From Salipaludibacillus agaradhaerens (lineage in GTDB: Bacteria; Bacillota; Bacilli; Bacillales; Salisediminibacteriaceae), in assembly GCF_002019735.1 (NCBI RefSeq), contig NZ_KV917378.1, forward strand, positions 1,324,369 to 1,388,368: a DNA stretch of 64,000 nt, given 5' to 3'. Below are positions 19,441 through 28,663 of the stretch, in pieces. The position numbers and the translations under genes were made by a program. A model generated the notes under the pieces. That model ran no database searches. It was given only the letters and a program-made list of their open reading frames with translations, and was not told the origin of the DNA. The stretch's first letter is position 1. Each line of letters opens with the position of its first letter.

Positions 19441-19599
19441 TAGTCACGGTCTTTCTCTATAGTCCTTTTAAAAAACACATGTGATATCGTTTATTTATCA
19501 TTGGTCACTTTTTCGTGTTAAAAATTTAATCGAGACATTCATTCATCGAATCAGAAATTGGTAGGTCACTTTATTTATTATACGTTGGAGGATTTATTA

Positions 19600-21087
19600 A
19601 TGCCACATGTTACAGTCAAGACAAAGCCTAGACACCGTTTGTTTAAAAAAATAGCTTTTACCTCTATCATACTTTATATAACACTAACGATAGGTTTTGC
19701 AATTTATGGTTATGTAAAGCCTCTCCCTGACAACATCTCTATTGAAGGCACTGTATATGAAACAAATCACATTGATTTTTTATATGATTTAACCTATCGA
19801 ACTGAAGAAGGAATAGAACAACAGGAGCACGTCATCTTTAATACCATGCATGATATGATTAGTGACGCTGAGGAGTTTATTATCGTTGATATGTTTTTAT
19901 TTAATGATGATTATCCACGAGATGACGAACTATATCCACCTCTTTCCTCATCATTGGCTGACGCTCTTATTCAAAAATTACAGGAGTCTCCCGAAACCAC
20001 TATTATCGTTATTACGGATCCTATAAATACGTTTTATGGTTCTTATACACCTGATCATATTAAAGAGATGGAAAAGGCCGGAATAACTGTGATTTTAACA
20101 GATTTAACTGAATTAAGAGATTCGAACCCTACATTTTCCGGTATATGGCGTTCTACTTTTCAGTGGTTCGGTCATTCTGAGAACGGGGGCTGGCTTCCCA
20201 ACGCATTTAGCCCTGATTCACCAGATGTGACACTCCGTTCATACTTAGAACTAATTAATTTTAAAGCCAATCATCGCAAAATAATGATAACAGAAAAAGA
20301 AGGTATCATATCTTCTGCCAATGCTCATGATGCCAGTGCCAACCATTCGAACATTGCTTTCACAGTACAGGGAGATATTATAAACGACCTAATCGCCACA
20401 GAAAAAGCAGTCGCCGTTATGTCTGGAGTTGACCCTACTATTTTTGACGGAATGCGTGCTGAAACACTTGATGGAGAGGTTGATCTTGGGGAAGATCGCT
20501 ATGAACTTCAACTGCTCACAGAGGGCAAAATAAAGGAACACATATTACTAGAATTAGAAAAGGCTTCTAAAGGAGACATTGTAAACATAGGTATGTTTTA
20601 TCTATCTGATCGTGATATAATCTCTCATTTGTTAAAAGCATCAGAACGAGGCGTCACGATAAATCTTATTCTCGATGCTAATAAGGACGCCTTTGGTCAT
20701 GAGAAAAACGGTGTTCCTAATCGCCCAGTTGCCCATGAGCTTATTGAAGAATCTGGCGGTCACATTAACATTCGCTGGTACCATACTGTCGGCGAACAAT
20801 ACCATGCTAAATTTGTTTATATTGAAAAACAAGATGAAGCAGTAATGATTGGTGGTTCCGCAAATTTGACGAAGAGAAATATAGATGATATCAACCTTGA
20901 GACGAATATTAAAGTGACAGGATCACCTAATTCTGACTTTATGCTGGATGTCTCCCATTATTTTGACCGATTATGGGGGAATGAAGATGGTCTTTATACC
21001 GTAGACTATGACACATTAGCTGACGAATCTCGTATTAAAAAATGGATGTATCTTTTTCAAGAATGGAGTGGCCTGTCCTCCTTTTAA
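19600..21087 (+). CDS. Membrane-anchored phospholipase D-like protein
   Basis: A 495-residue protein with one N-terminal membrane anchor (about residues 15-35) and two PLD-type catalytic motifs: NHRKIMITEKEGIISSAN in the first half and YHAKFVYIEKQD then GGSANLTKRN in the second. Both have Glu where the canonical HKD motif has Asp. The family includes cardiolipin synthases and phosphatidyl-transferring or nuclease-type enzymes acting at the outer face of the membrane. The start at 19600 has TTGGAGG eight bases upstream. The ORF from 19558 extends through that site and was not used. Substrate unknown. Confidence 0.88.
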   Translation: MPHVTVKTKPRHRLFKKIAFTSIILYITLTIGFAIYGYVKPLPDNISIEGTVYETNHIDFLYDLTYRTEEGIEQQEHVIFNTMHDMISDAEEFIIVDMFLFNDDYPRDDELYPPLSSSLADALIQKLQESPETTIIVITDPINTFYGSYTPDHIKEMEKAGITVILTDLTELRDSNPTFSGIWRSTFQWFGHSENGGWLPNAFSPDSPDVTLRSYLELINFKANHRKIMITEKEGIISSANAHDASANHSNIAFTVQGDIINDLIATEKAVAVMSGVDPTIFDGMRAETLDGEVDLGEDRYELQLLTEGKIKEHILLELEKASKGDIVNIGMFYLSDRDIISHLLKASERGVTINLILDANKDAFGHEKNGVPNRPVAHELIEESGGHINIRWYHTVGEQYHAKFVYIEKQDEAVMIGGSANLTKRNIDDINLETNIKVTGSPNSDFMLDVSHYFDRLWGNEDGLYTVDYDTLADESRIKKWMYLFQEWSGLSSF

Positions 21088-21214
21088 TCCTAACATTTTT
21101 CGAAAATACCTCATTGAATGGTGAGGGAATAAATCATACAGGAGAACCGAATCTTTCATTCAAATTAAAATCATGATATATTGAGTATAGATATCATTTA
21201 AGGGGGCGTATCAA

Positions 21215-21304
21215 TTGGCACTTCTTCTAATCTTAGGCGTTTGCTTAACATTTCTTATCGCGATTTTCACAGCCGGGTATGATTCCAATCCCCATAAACG
21301 CTAA
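21215..21304 (+). CDS. Small single-TM peptide, 29 residues
   Basis: A TTG start with AAGGGGG eight bases upstream opens MALLLILGVCLTFLIAIFTA and ends GYDSNPHKR. One membrane helix with a short polar, positively charged tail. It is followed five bases later by a strong terminator, which together with the ribosome binding site makes translation likely. Tiny membrane peptides of this shape are common in Bacillus and often unannotated. Function unknown. Confidence 0.6.
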   Translation: MALLLILGVCLTFLIAIFTAGYDSNPHKR

Positions 21305-21308
21305 ACGA

Positions 21309-21344
21309 AAGCAGCCTCTTCTAACTAAGAAGGGCTGCTTTTTT
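21309..21344 (+). terminator. Terminator of the 29-residue peptide gene
   Basis: AAGCAGCC / GGCTGCTT stem followed by TTTTTT. Confidence 0.9.
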
Positions 21345-21388
21345 AGACAAAACTTATATTAATTTGTTGTTCCGCTTCACCATATGTT

Positions 21389-21862
21389 TTAATCTAGCAC
21401 AGGAAACATTTGCTGTCGTAACGCTTCGTAAACAACAATTGCTGCCGTATTGGATAAGTTTAACGACCTTATTTTATCAGTTTGAGGAATGCGAAAACAT
21501 CGCGCTCTGTTTGCCTCCGTTATCTCTTTAGGTAGTCCTTTCGTTTCCTTTCCAAATACAAAAAAATAATCCTTACCTACGTCACTGTAATCAAATTCAT
21601 GATAATATTTTTCTCCTATCGTTTCGATATAGAAAAATTCAGCCTGTGGGTATTTTTCCAGTAATTCATTTATCTCATTGTAATGGTTTACCTGTACATT
21701 TGGCCAGTAGTCACAGCCTGCTCTTTTTAGCATTCTATCATCTGTAGAAAAACCTAGTGGATGAATTAAATGAAGAGCTGTGTTTGTACCTGCGCAAGTT
21801 CTTGCAATATTCCCTGTATTCGCCGGAATCTCCGGTTCATGTAAAACGACGTGCAATCCCAC
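21389..21862 (-). CDS. trmL: tRNA (cytidine/uridine-34 2'-O)-methyltransferase TrmL
   Basis: A 157-residue SPOUT (alpha/beta-knot) methyltransferase, called CspR in B. subtilis. It methylates the wobble ribose of tRNA-Leu isoacceptors using SAM. Family signatures: LHEPEIPANTGNIARTC at the start, LHLIHPLGFSTDDRMLKRAG, FFVFGKETKGLPKE and the knot segment IRSLNLSNTAAIVVYEAL. The GTG at 21862 gives the family-like start (MGLHVVLHEPEIP) and has GAGG six bases upstream. The longer frame from 21871 begins inside that region. As in B. subtilis it lies near yhbB and queG. Two tRNA-Leu genes that could be its substrates are at 62395-62604. Confidence 0.95.
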   Translation of the reverse strand: MGLHVVLHEPEIPANTGNIARTCAGTNTALHLIHPLGFSTDDRMLKRAGCDYWPNVQVNHYNEINELLEKYPQAEFFYIETIGEKYYHEFDYSDVGKDYFFVFGKETKGLPKEITEANRARCFRIPQTDKIRSLNLSNTAAIVVYEALRQQMFPVLD

Positions 21863-21920
21863 CAGTTTCACCTCTGTATGTTATCAATATCTAGATTATC
21901 TTATCATGTCTTTCTAGGAA

Positions 21921-21954
21921 AGAAAAGAAGCTTCACTATTAAGTCGAAGCTTCT
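21921..21954 (-). terminator. Terminator overlapping the end of the lipoprotein gene
   Basis: AGAAGCTTC / GAAGCTTCT stem. The last codons and stop of the lipoprotein lie in the stem, and a T-rich stretch follows on the minus strand. Confidence 0.75.
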
Positions 21955-22463
21955 AAAGTATGAATAAATTCTTTTAACTCGTCTGAGGAGACACCTTTTC
22001 CAATCACTTGATAATAAGGAATAGGCCCTATGTTTTCAGTAAACAGTTCATTTTTTTGTACAAATGTATATTGAAGCGTTGAAATAGGATCAGTAAAATA
22101 GGCTAATTCCCCTACATACTCCCCCACTTCTACTACTTCATGATTTACAAGAAATTCATTTCCTACAGGCACATTTGACAGTACATGGTTTCTCAATTCA
22201 TCAACATCAAGCCCTTGAATATTTTGATCCTGCACGAGTTCTATTTGTCCCTCTTGGTTATTATTAAAGATGATGACGAGAAGACGATCTTCATATATCG
22301 TCTCATCAACAGCCCAACCTTCTGGTACTTCTTCAGGATATAAAACAGGAAACGGTAGTTCTTGTTTTGCCTGCGTTAGAGTTGAATCCGTTTGAGTACA
22401 GGAAGCTAATAAAACGACTAGTACAACTATCATTACATATTTTAATAATCCACTTATTGTCAT
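21939..22463 (-). CDS. Putative lipoprotein of unknown function
   Basis: A 174-residue protein with a lipoprotein signal peptide and lipobox LLASC. The mature part begins TQTDSTLTQAKQELPFPVLY followed by PEEVPEGW. The pattern 'PFPVLYPxxVPEGW' plus a later region with yFTDPISTLQYTFVQ recalls DUF4367-like extracellular domains of Bacillus. I consider that only a resemblance. Start choice between 22463 and 22469 is uncertain; the inner ATG has GGTGG six bases upstream. It lies between yhbB and trmL on the same strand. Confidence 0.7.
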   Translation of the reverse strand: MTISGLLKYVMIVVLVVLLASCTQTDSTLTQAKQELPFPVLYPEEVPEGWAVDETIYEDRLLVIIFNNNQEGQIELVQDQNIQGLDVDELRNHVLSNVPVGNEFLVNHEVVEVGEYVGELAYFTDPISTLQYTFVQKNELFTENIGPIPYYQVIGKGVSSDELKEFIHTLEAST

Positions 22464-22618
22464 AGGCATCCACCGCAACTTTTCTTAAACTTATACATGT
22501 TATAATACGGAATAATACATAAAAATAACGCAGAATTCTCAAATCCCAATATCTACTATACCACAACAAGAAGTTGGATGTTAGTGCCAATTGAAGGATT
22601 ATTTATCAAAAAAGCTTA

Positions 22619-23533
22619 TTACCCAGTAATATGAAAAAATTTATATTGGATATTTGGCGTCCAAGCTGTAGAATCTTCATATCCCCAATAACGCATACGA
22701 CTGTTTGTAGTATGAGCATTAACTAGAGGCATCTGATCTGCATCCTTTTCAACAACCACTGTTGTGTGTTGCCAACTGCCGTCACCGGTAAAGTCATAAC
22801 AAATAATATCTCCCTTCATTAACTGCTGTGCTGAGGAAACTTCTTCCGCTTTAAGTCCTTTTTCCGATCCACTTAAATACCAACGTAAAGAATGTGCAAC
22901 AGCCCAGCTAAAACTCCACTTCGAATCGCCATACCACCAGCCTTCCTTCCGATTAGGAGCGCCTCTCATCGGCGCTCCCCCTGCTCTCAAACATTGAGAT
23001 ACATAATTCGTACAGTCATTATCAAACTGTTTGTAAGCCGGATTGTAATCGTTCCACCAGCGTTCAGCATATTTCACTGCTTCTAGTCTATCGTAGGAAA
23101 AGCGATTTTTTTCTGAATGAATTGTTTGACGTGGCATTTTTCTTCTCGCTCTATACAGTTCTTCTTTACTAACCGTTTCATGTCCGTCAGCTGCTAAAAT
23201 ATAGTCATCAATTAACTGTTCTTCCTCAAAGACAGCTCTTCTAAATTGTCGTTGCGTTTCTAAATATGATATGTCCTTATGAATGATGAATTGTTCAATT
23301 GTAAAAAAATAATCAATCACTCGCCTATCATTTAATACGTGTTGTTGAATTAAATAGCCGTCAACGTTATTTTTGACAATGATAGCTTCTCTCTCTGCCA
23401 TCTTCAATACCTTTCTTTTTGCCGCCTCATTATCTTCCTCCCTTATAAAAGGGTAGCCTTGCTTATCTCCTGAAACATAAAGACGACAGCAAGTCTCCCA
23501 ATAACTTTGCAAACTGTTTAGCTCATGCTTCAT
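22619..23533 (-). CDS. yhbB: YhbB-like amidase-domain protein
   Basis: A 304-residue protein whose C-terminal half is the putative amidase domain (Amidase_6). Visible are YAERWWNDYNPAYKQFDND, CTNYVSQCLRAGG with a probable catalytic Cys, KGDIICYDFTGDGSWQHTTV with a probable catalytic His, and NAHTTNSRM. The N-terminal half is helical and acidic. B. subtilis YhbB has the same architecture and gene context (next to queG/yhbA and cspR/trmL). No signal peptide is visible, so the protein may act in the mother cell or be exported by another route. The substrate, presumably a peptide-amide or cell wall bond, is unknown. Confidence 0.88.
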   Translation of the reverse strand: MKHELNSLQSYWETCCRLYVSGDKQGYPFIREEDNEAAKRKVLKMAEREAIIVKNNVDGYLIQQHVLNDRRVIDYFFTIEQFIIHKDISYLETQRQFRRAVFEEEQLIDDYILAADGHETVSKEELYRARRKMPRQTIHSEKNRFSYDRLEAVKYAERWWNDYNPAYKQFDNDCTNYVSQCLRAGGAPMRGAPNRKEGWWYGDSKWSFSWAVAHSLRWYLSGSEKGLKAEEVSSAQQLMKGDIICYDFTGDGSWQHTTVVVEKDADQMPLVNAHTTNSRMRYWGYEDSTAWTPNIQYKFFHITG

Positions 23534-23672
23534 AAGATCCCCTCATTTCGTCAGTTCTTCTATTCTATTCATCACTAAAAAGGATTCATGCCTAATTTAT
23601 ACTGTTACACAGATGTCTCAGCTCCAACAATAATGGGGGAACGTTCCTTTGTAAAAAGGCGTAAAACATCAC

Positions 23673-23705
23673 AAAACCTCTCACCTTGAAAAGGTGAGAG
23701 GTTTT
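23673..23705 (-). terminator. Terminator of ogt
   Basis: Very strong hairpin AAAACCTCTCACCTT / AAGGTGAGAGGTTTT with a 3-base loop, working in both directions. Confidence 0.95.
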
Positions 23706-23708
23706 ACA

Positions 23709-24245
23709 CTAAGATGTTAGTGTTTTTAATGCGCCTTCATGTTTTAGTAAAGCTTCTTTTTTATCTAATCCTCCACCATAGCCAACCATTGCCCCGTTAG
23801 AACCAATGACTCTATGACACGGTATAATAATCGGTATGGGATTTTTATTATTTGCCCCCCCAATTGCTCTAACGGCTCTTGGAGCGCCTATGTTAATCGC
23901 AATTTGTTTATAGGAGGCAGTTGAGCCGTATGGAATTTTCTCTACTTCGTGCCACACAAGCTTCTGAAATGCTGTCCCAAAGGGGTCCAACGGTAAGTCG
24001 AATCCTTTTCTGACACCTGTAAAATAATCAGAAATTTGCTTTTCTGCGGCTTCTATAAGTGTGCCTCTGTCTTCTCTAACCTCTGCCACAATATGATGTC
24101 GTTTTAGCTTTGTTATGAAAATGGGGCGTGTCGTTTGTAATGAGCCAAACTCTACAAAGCAGACACCTTTTTCAGATGTAGCTAGACTGATTGGTCCGAT
24201 AGGGGTTGATATCTCACTAGTAGCAATTAATGGACGCAAGGTCAT
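23709..24245 (-). CDS. ogt: Methylated-DNA-protein cysteine methyltransferase
   Basis: A 178-residue suicidal DNA-repair methyltransferase that takes the alkyl group from O6-alkylguanine onto its own cysteine. The active-site motif IIPCHRVIG contains Cys143. The helix-turn-helix part TASYKQIAINIGAPRAVR and the asparagine hinge region GGANNKNP precede it as in the family. Length is typical. AAGGAGG precedes the ATG. It is 20 bases downstream of queG and is probably cotranscribed with it, ending in a strong terminator. Confidence 0.95.
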   Translation of the reverse strand: MTLRPLIATSEISTPIGPISLATSEKGVCFVEFGSLQTTRPIFITKLKRHHIVAEVREDRGTLIEAAEKQISDYFTGVRKGFDLPLDPFGTAFQKLVWHEVEKIPYGSTASYKQIAINIGAPRAVRAIGGANNKNPIPIIIPCHRVIGSNGAMVGYGGGLDKKEALLKHEGALKTLTS

Positions 24246-24265
24246 ACCAGTTCCTCCTTATTCCG

Positions 24266-25447
24266 CTAAAAGTTTTTGATAAGATGCCGTTTATCTTGAA
24301 TCGTTTCTTTTTCATTTTGTATCTTAAATAGGGCCTTTTCTATTTCTGCTATCACCTCTGAGTCACTTTCCTTCTCTTTTGCTTCTCTTAGTTTAGCGCA
24401 CATATCATTATTTTGTGGCATTTCTGCAATAGCCCAAGCAGCTGTCCCTCTAATAACAGCTCTAGGGTCTTTAAACATTAACTCATATAATAAAGGTAAA
24501 GCCTCTTCTTCTTTATAGTGAGCCAGGGCAATAATCGCATTTCGTTGAATGGGCTTTTTGCCTCTCCACGCACCAGAAATCCGTCCAAATGTCTCTTTGA
24601 ATTCTCTGTTACTCATTTTGAGTAACGGAATTAATTCAGGTTTAACTATTTCGGGATCAGGCAACATCTCCGGATGATGGCGGGCATCTTTTCCTTTATT
24701 AACAGGACAGACAACTTGACACGTATCACAACCATACAAACGATTACCAATTTTTTTTCGATACTGCTCCGGAAGCATCTCCTTTGTTTGTGTCAAAAAA
24801 GCAATACATTTATTTGAATCCAGTTGGCCTCCTTGCACCAATGCCCCTGTAGGACATGCATCCACACATTTGTTACACGTACCACATTGATCAAAAATCG
24901 GCTGATCCTCGGGAAAATCAAGCGTAGTGATCATATCCCCTAAATAAACATACGAACCGAACTCTGGTGTTATAATAGCACAATTTTTTCCACTCCATCC
25001 AATACCTGCTCGTTCAGCTACTGCTCTGTCAGATAATTCTCCGGTATCAACCATCGATTTACATTTAGCTTCAGGCACACGTTCATAAATATATGCTTCA
25101 AGCTTGGATAACTTACTTCTTAAAATATGATGATAATCTTCCCCCCACGATGCTCGACAAAAAATCCCCCGCCGTGCGCCTTTTTTAGATTGAGTGGCGT
25201 TTTTTAATTTAGATGGATAAGCCAAAGCGATGGAGATAATCGTTTTAGCCTCTGGTAGCAACAGATCAGGGGTCGTTCTTTCCTCAATGGTCCCCTTCTC
25301 AAAACCAGAGGCATATCCTAGCTTTTGCTGTTCTTTAAGCCTTGCTTTTAATGTCACAAAAGGGTCAGCCGATGCAAAGCCTATCTTATCAATGCCTATA
25401 TGTTTACTGTATGCGATAATATCCTGTTTTAATTGGGCATTTGTCAC
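24266..25447 (-). CDS. queG: Epoxyqueuosine reductase QueG
   Basis: A 393-residue cobalamin- and iron-sulfur-dependent enzyme for the last step of queuosine synthesis in tRNA. Two ferredoxin-type clusters are formed by CGTCNKCVDACPTGAL and CDTCQVVCPVNK. The N-terminal part has DKIGFASADPF and RASWGEDYHH. HEAT-like repeats make up the C-terminus (GTAAWAIAEMPQNNDM), as in the Bacillus YhbA form, which is longer than many Gram-negative QueG proteins. It begins at a GTG with AAGGGG upstream. tRNA-Asn, His and Tyr (GUN anticodons), potential queuosine-bearing tRNAs, are encoded at the right end of the window. Confidence 0.95.
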   Translation of the reverse strand: MTNAQLKQDIIAYSKHIGIDKIGFASADPFVTLKARLKEQQKLGYASGFEKGTIEERTTPDLLLPEAKTIISIALAYPSKLKNATQSKKGARRGIFCRASWGEDYHHILRSKLSKLEAYIYERVPEAKCKSMVDTGELSDRAVAERAGIGWSGKNCAIITPEFGSYVYLGDMITTLDFPEDQPIFDQCGTCNKCVDACPTGALVQGGQLDSNKCIAFLTQTKEMLPEQYRKKIGNRLYGCDTCQVVCPVNKGKDARHHPEMLPDPEIVKPELIPLLKMSNREFKETFGRISGAWRGKKPIQRNAIIALAHYKEEEALPLLYELMFKDPRAVIRGTAAWAIAEMPQNNDMCAKLREAKEKESDSEVIAEIEKALFKIQNEKETIQDKRHLIKNF

Positions 25448-26066
25448 GGTGTCCCCTTCTTTCTATATAAAAAGTTTTACGTTTTGTCATACTTTAGCAA
25501 TTAGCCAATCTACCTTCATTATTCTAACGCACTTTATAAAATAAATGAAACTCACTCAACTTACGTTTAGAAAAGATAGTGGTGATGAGTAAAATAAAAA
25601 GTAGCGCCTCAAAAGAAACGCTACTTTACTATTATCCCTTTTTATTATAACAAAAATACACTTAACGAGGAAAGGAGTCACACCATTGTCTCATCTTTCT
25701 CGAGAAAATGTTAAAGACTTTTATATCTTAAAAAGAACTATTTATGTCCTCATGTTAAGCAGTCAACTCTTTTTTTAAAATAGACATAGGCACTTTATGC
25801 CAAATCAAAATTTTACGCTAAGAATTTCATGTTATGAAATTGCCATTTTAGGTAATACATATCATAACAGTCAATCATCTTAAGTTCCCTTGTTAGTCTG
25901 TACACAGATAGCATTTAAACAATCACGATGAGAAGCTTCCATCACTATTTTCTATCAATGTATACTTGATTTAACAACTAAATCCACTCAACTCATAGGG
26001 AATTCCAGTAACCTAATGATTGGCTATAAGCATTATGACATTTTAAAATTGGAAGGTGTTTAGCAT
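25448..26066. other. Intergenic region between queG and the SDR gene
   Basis: It holds a hairpin at 25598-25628 (AAGTAGCG / CGCTACTT, T-rich on the minus side). A marginal 30-codon frame at 25686-25778 (TTG start, AAAGGAG upstream, MSHLSRENVKDFYILKRT) is also present; I would not call it a gene without comparative support. Nothing else is recognised. Confidence 0.5.
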
Positions 26067-26945
26067 ATGAAGTTTACAGAGATTAATAAGCAACAGCAAA
26101 AAGGGCAACCAGAACAAGTTCAACAGCGCCAACCTGGCTTTGAAAGCGAGATGACGCCCGAGCCCATTTTTGATGACCTTAATTATAAGGGATCAGGAAA
26201 ACTCGAAGATAAAGTTGTTCTCTTAACAGGCGGTGATAGTGGCATTGGACGTGCCGTTGCAATCGCGTTTGCCAAAGAAGGAGCCAAGCTCTCTCTCGTC
26301 TATTTGGATGAACATGAAGATGCAGAAAAAACAAAATTATACGTAGAAAAATATGGTGGAGAGTGCCTGCTCATTCCTGGCGATGTAGGAAATGAGACAT
26401 TTTGCTTTGATGCTGTAAAGCAAACGATTGATCACTTCGGTCAATTGGATTGTCTCATTAATAATGCGGCCGAGCAACACTTCCAAGAAAATATTGAGGA
26501 TATTTCTGCTGAACAACTAGAACGTACGTTTAAAACAAATATTTTTTCCGCCTTTCACTTTATTAAAGCTGCTAGACCACATTTAAAAGAAGGAAGCACA
26601 ATAATCAATAGTGTTTCCATCGTTGCTTACAAAGGGATGCCTGTCTTAATGGACTATTCAGCTACAAAAGGAGCACTTGTAACATTGACACGCTCCCTTT
26701 CTGAAAATCTTATTTCTAAAGGTATTCGCGTCAATGCTGTGGCACCTGGACCGATTTGGACACCACTCATTCCCGCTTCGTTCCCTGCAGAACAAGTTGG
26801 TCAATTCGGGACAGATTCCCCTATGGGAAGACCAGGACAACCAGCTGAGCTCGCTCCTGCTTATGTGTATCTTGCATCCGGTGATTCCACGTATGTCTCT
26901 GGACAAGTCATCCATGTGAACGGTGGACAAATAGTAAATGGTTAA
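26067..26945 (+). CDS. Short-chain dehydrogenase/reductase, stress-protein 39 type
   Basis: A 292-residue classical SDR. The Rossmann motif TGGDSGIG is at residues 54-61, CLINNAAEQH marks the NNAG-type segment, and the catalytic YSATK has Tyr197 and Lys201. An N-terminal extension rich in Gln and Pro (about 40 residues) is typical of the YdaD/YhdF/YhxC group of Bacillus general stress proteins. NAD(P) is the likely cofactor; the substrate is unknown. GGAAGGTG precedes the ATG. Single-gene unit with a clear terminator. Confidence 0.92.
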   Translation: MKFTEINKQQQKGQPEQVQQRQPGFESEMTPEPIFDDLNYKGSGKLEDKVVLLTGGDSGIGRAVAIAFAKEGAKLSLVYLDEHEDAEKTKLYVEKYGGECLLIPGDVGNETFCFDAVKQTIDHFGQLDCLINNAAEQHFQENIEDISAEQLERTFKTNIFSAFHFIKAARPHLKEGSTIINSVSIVAYKGMPVLMDYSATKGALVTLTRSLSENLISKGIRVNAVAPGPIWTPLIPASFPAEQVGQFGTDSPMGRPGQPAELAPAYVYLASGDSTYVSGQVIHVNGGQIVNG

Positions 26946-26960
26946 ACAATGAGACGCCTG

Positions 26961-26999
26961 CCTCTGAATGGATTATTTAAATCATTCAGGGGCTTTTTC
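26961..26999 (+). terminator. Terminator of the SDR gene
   Basis: CCTCTGAATG / CATTCAGGGG stem followed by CTTTTTCTC. Confidence 0.9.
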
Positions 27000-27098
27000 T
27001 CTTGCTCCTTCTTTCTAGTTAAGGCGATCATTACCACCTATAAAATCATTACATCAAGAAAAACTAATAAAAATTTATGAAAGAAGGAGAGAGAATAA

Positions 27099-27998
27099 AT
27101 GCAAAATAAATTCATTACCATTTTGTTATTATGTCTAATGGCTCTTTTACCGATAGGGTGTAACGGCAATAACCAGAATGCAGCTGGTTTAGGGGAAGAT
27201 GCAAGGTACTTTCAAGATGAAGCAAACGACATGTATTTGTCAAGTGAAGCTACCGATATTCCAAGTCAAAACTTTCCACATACGAAACCGGTCAAAATTC
27301 AAGAAGCTAAATTTGATTTTGTGATCGATGACTCGCAACTACACCCTAGGGAAATTTATGATTTAAATCAAAACCTAGATAGTGCTACACTTCAAGAACG
27401 ATTACGTACACTATTACGTAATAATTTACCGGAAAGACAACGTCCTGATCAAGCTGCTCCAGAGGAAACTGAGCCGCAAGCTCCAGAACCAGAACAGCCA
27501 GCAGAAGAAGAGACGCCAACTCCAGAACCTGAGCCCGAAGAACAACCTCAAGCTCCAGAACCTCAGCCAGAGGAAGCAGACGAACCAGAACAGGATGAGC
27601 CACAAGAAATTACAGACGGAATTAGGCAGGAAGAGCGGCAAGTGGTGGAACTCACCAACAATCACAGAAGAGAGGCTGGATTATCAGACCTACAGTTAGA
27701 TACAGAATTAAGTGCGGTTGCTCGTCGCAAGTCGACAGATATGGCACAAAACAATTATTTTTCCCATACAAGTCCAACTTATGGTTCTCCATTTGATATG
27801 ATCCGAGACCATGGGATATCTTATAATGCGGCAGGGGAGAACATCGCTCAAGGCCAGAGATCAGCAGAAGAAGTTGTTCAGGCATGGATGGACAGCCCTG
27901 GGCACAGAGAGAACATTATGAACGGCAATTACACACATATCGGTGTTGGTTATGACCCAAGTGGGCATCATTGGACCCAAATGTTTATAAGCCGTTAA
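27099..27998 (+). CDS. CAP-domain (SCP/PR1) lipoprotein, YkwD-like
   Basis: A 299-residue secreted protein in three parts. A lipoprotein signal peptide has lipobox LPIGC (Cys21). A linker of about 60 residues is made almost entirely of Pro, Glu and Gln (PEPEPEEQPQAPEPQPEE). The C-terminal CAP domain, about residue 175 to the end, contains NHRREAGLSDLQLD, MAQNNYFSHTSPTYGSPF, NIAQGQRS and WMDSPGHRENIM. CAP domains of the YkwD type occur on the surface of Bacillus cells and spores; their activity is unsettled. The acidic linker suits an alkaline-adapted cell surface. Good ribosome binding site (GAAGGAGAG). Confidence 0.93.
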   Translation: MQNKFITILLLCLMALLPIGCNGNNQNAAGLGEDARYFQDEANDMYLSSEATDIPSQNFPHTKPVKIQEAKFDFVIDDSQLHPREIYDLNQNLDSATLQERLRTLLRNNLPERQRPDQAAPEETEPQAPEPEQPAEEETPTPEPEPEEQPQAPEPQPEEADEPEQDEPQEITDGIRQEERQVVELTNNHRREAGLSDLQLDTELSAVARRKSTDMAQNNYFSHTSPTYGSPFDMIRDHGISYNAAGENIAQGQRSAEEVVQAWMDSPGHRENIMNGNYTHIGVGYDPSGHHWTQMFISR

Positions 27999-28026
27999 GC
28001 CTTATCGCAACATATAATATAAAAAC

Positions 28027-28063
28027 AAACAACCAACTATTTAAAAAAACTAGTTGGTTGTTT
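28027..28063 (+). terminator. Bidirectional terminator
   Basis: AAACAACCAACTA / TAGTTGGTTGTTT stem between two convergent genes, with A and T tracts on both sides. Confidence 0.9.
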
Positions 28064-28072
28064 ATTCTTTCC

Positions 28073-28411
28073 TCATCGCTGTCTATCTTTTTGTTTATTA
28101 AAAGCCCATTTCTTCTCTTCTACATTCGCTGTGGTCGAGACACTTTTTATAAGACCTGTTTCTTCAATGTCTTCTAATAACTTGTGGACAGTATCAATGT
28201 GCTCCTTACCTCTAAAAACAGTTTCACACAGTTCCCTCGTTGACACTTTTTTCCCTTCTGCTTCCTCACGTAAATAGAGGAGTAATTTAACTCGCTTCTT
28301 CTGTCGTATCTCTTCCTTATATTGGCCTGTAAATAATTTTTTAAGAGGATCGGCAGCAATCACGCCGATAAAAATACCTATTGTCACTAACAGAAAATCA
28401 TATAAAATCAT
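28073..28411 (-). CDS. Small membrane-anchored protein with a helical cytosolic part
   Basis: A 112-residue protein. One N-terminal membrane segment (residues 3-20, LYDFLLVTIGIFIGVIAA) is followed by a basic, helical soluble domain with KKRVKLLLYLREEAEGKKVS, TRELCETVF and HKLLEDIEETGLIKSV. That layout resembles a small winged-helix domain. I do not recognise the family. It is convergent with the CAP lipoprotein gene and shares its terminator. Confidence 0.65.
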   Translation of the reverse strand: MILYDFLLVTIGIFIGVIAADPLKKLFTGQYKEEIRQKKRVKLLLYLREEAEGKKVSTRELCETVFRGKEHIDTVHKLLEDIEETGLIKSVSTTANVEEKKWAFNKQKDRQR

Positions 28412-28581
28412 CGCTTTATCCTTTCTTAACTCGTGTTTTAATTATTTTAACATACGAAAGAAGTATCAAGTTCCTAGGTCACTTACACGACGTTTAAACC
28501 ATTATAATAGAATCCCTCTTTCAACACTGGTCACTTTTGTGTTTGAAAATGGCCAACTGTCTCAAGAGATTAAGCCTAAAC

Positions 28582-28630
28582 AAAAGAGAACCAGCGATGA
28601 ATTATAAAATCCACGACTGGTTCTCTTTTT
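28582..28630 (-). terminator. Terminator of the RND transporter gene
   Basis: AAAAGAGAACCAG / CTGGTTCTCTTTT stem with T-rich flanks on both strands. Confidence 0.9.
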
Positions 28631-28663
28631 ATTTAAAGGGGTTGAGCCCCTTGTGATGTACAT

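Noticed and set aside
27382..27885. Several overlapping frames opposite or beside the CAP lipoprotein
   Set aside because: They arise from the Pro/Glu/Gln-rich repetitive linker of the real gene read in other frames.
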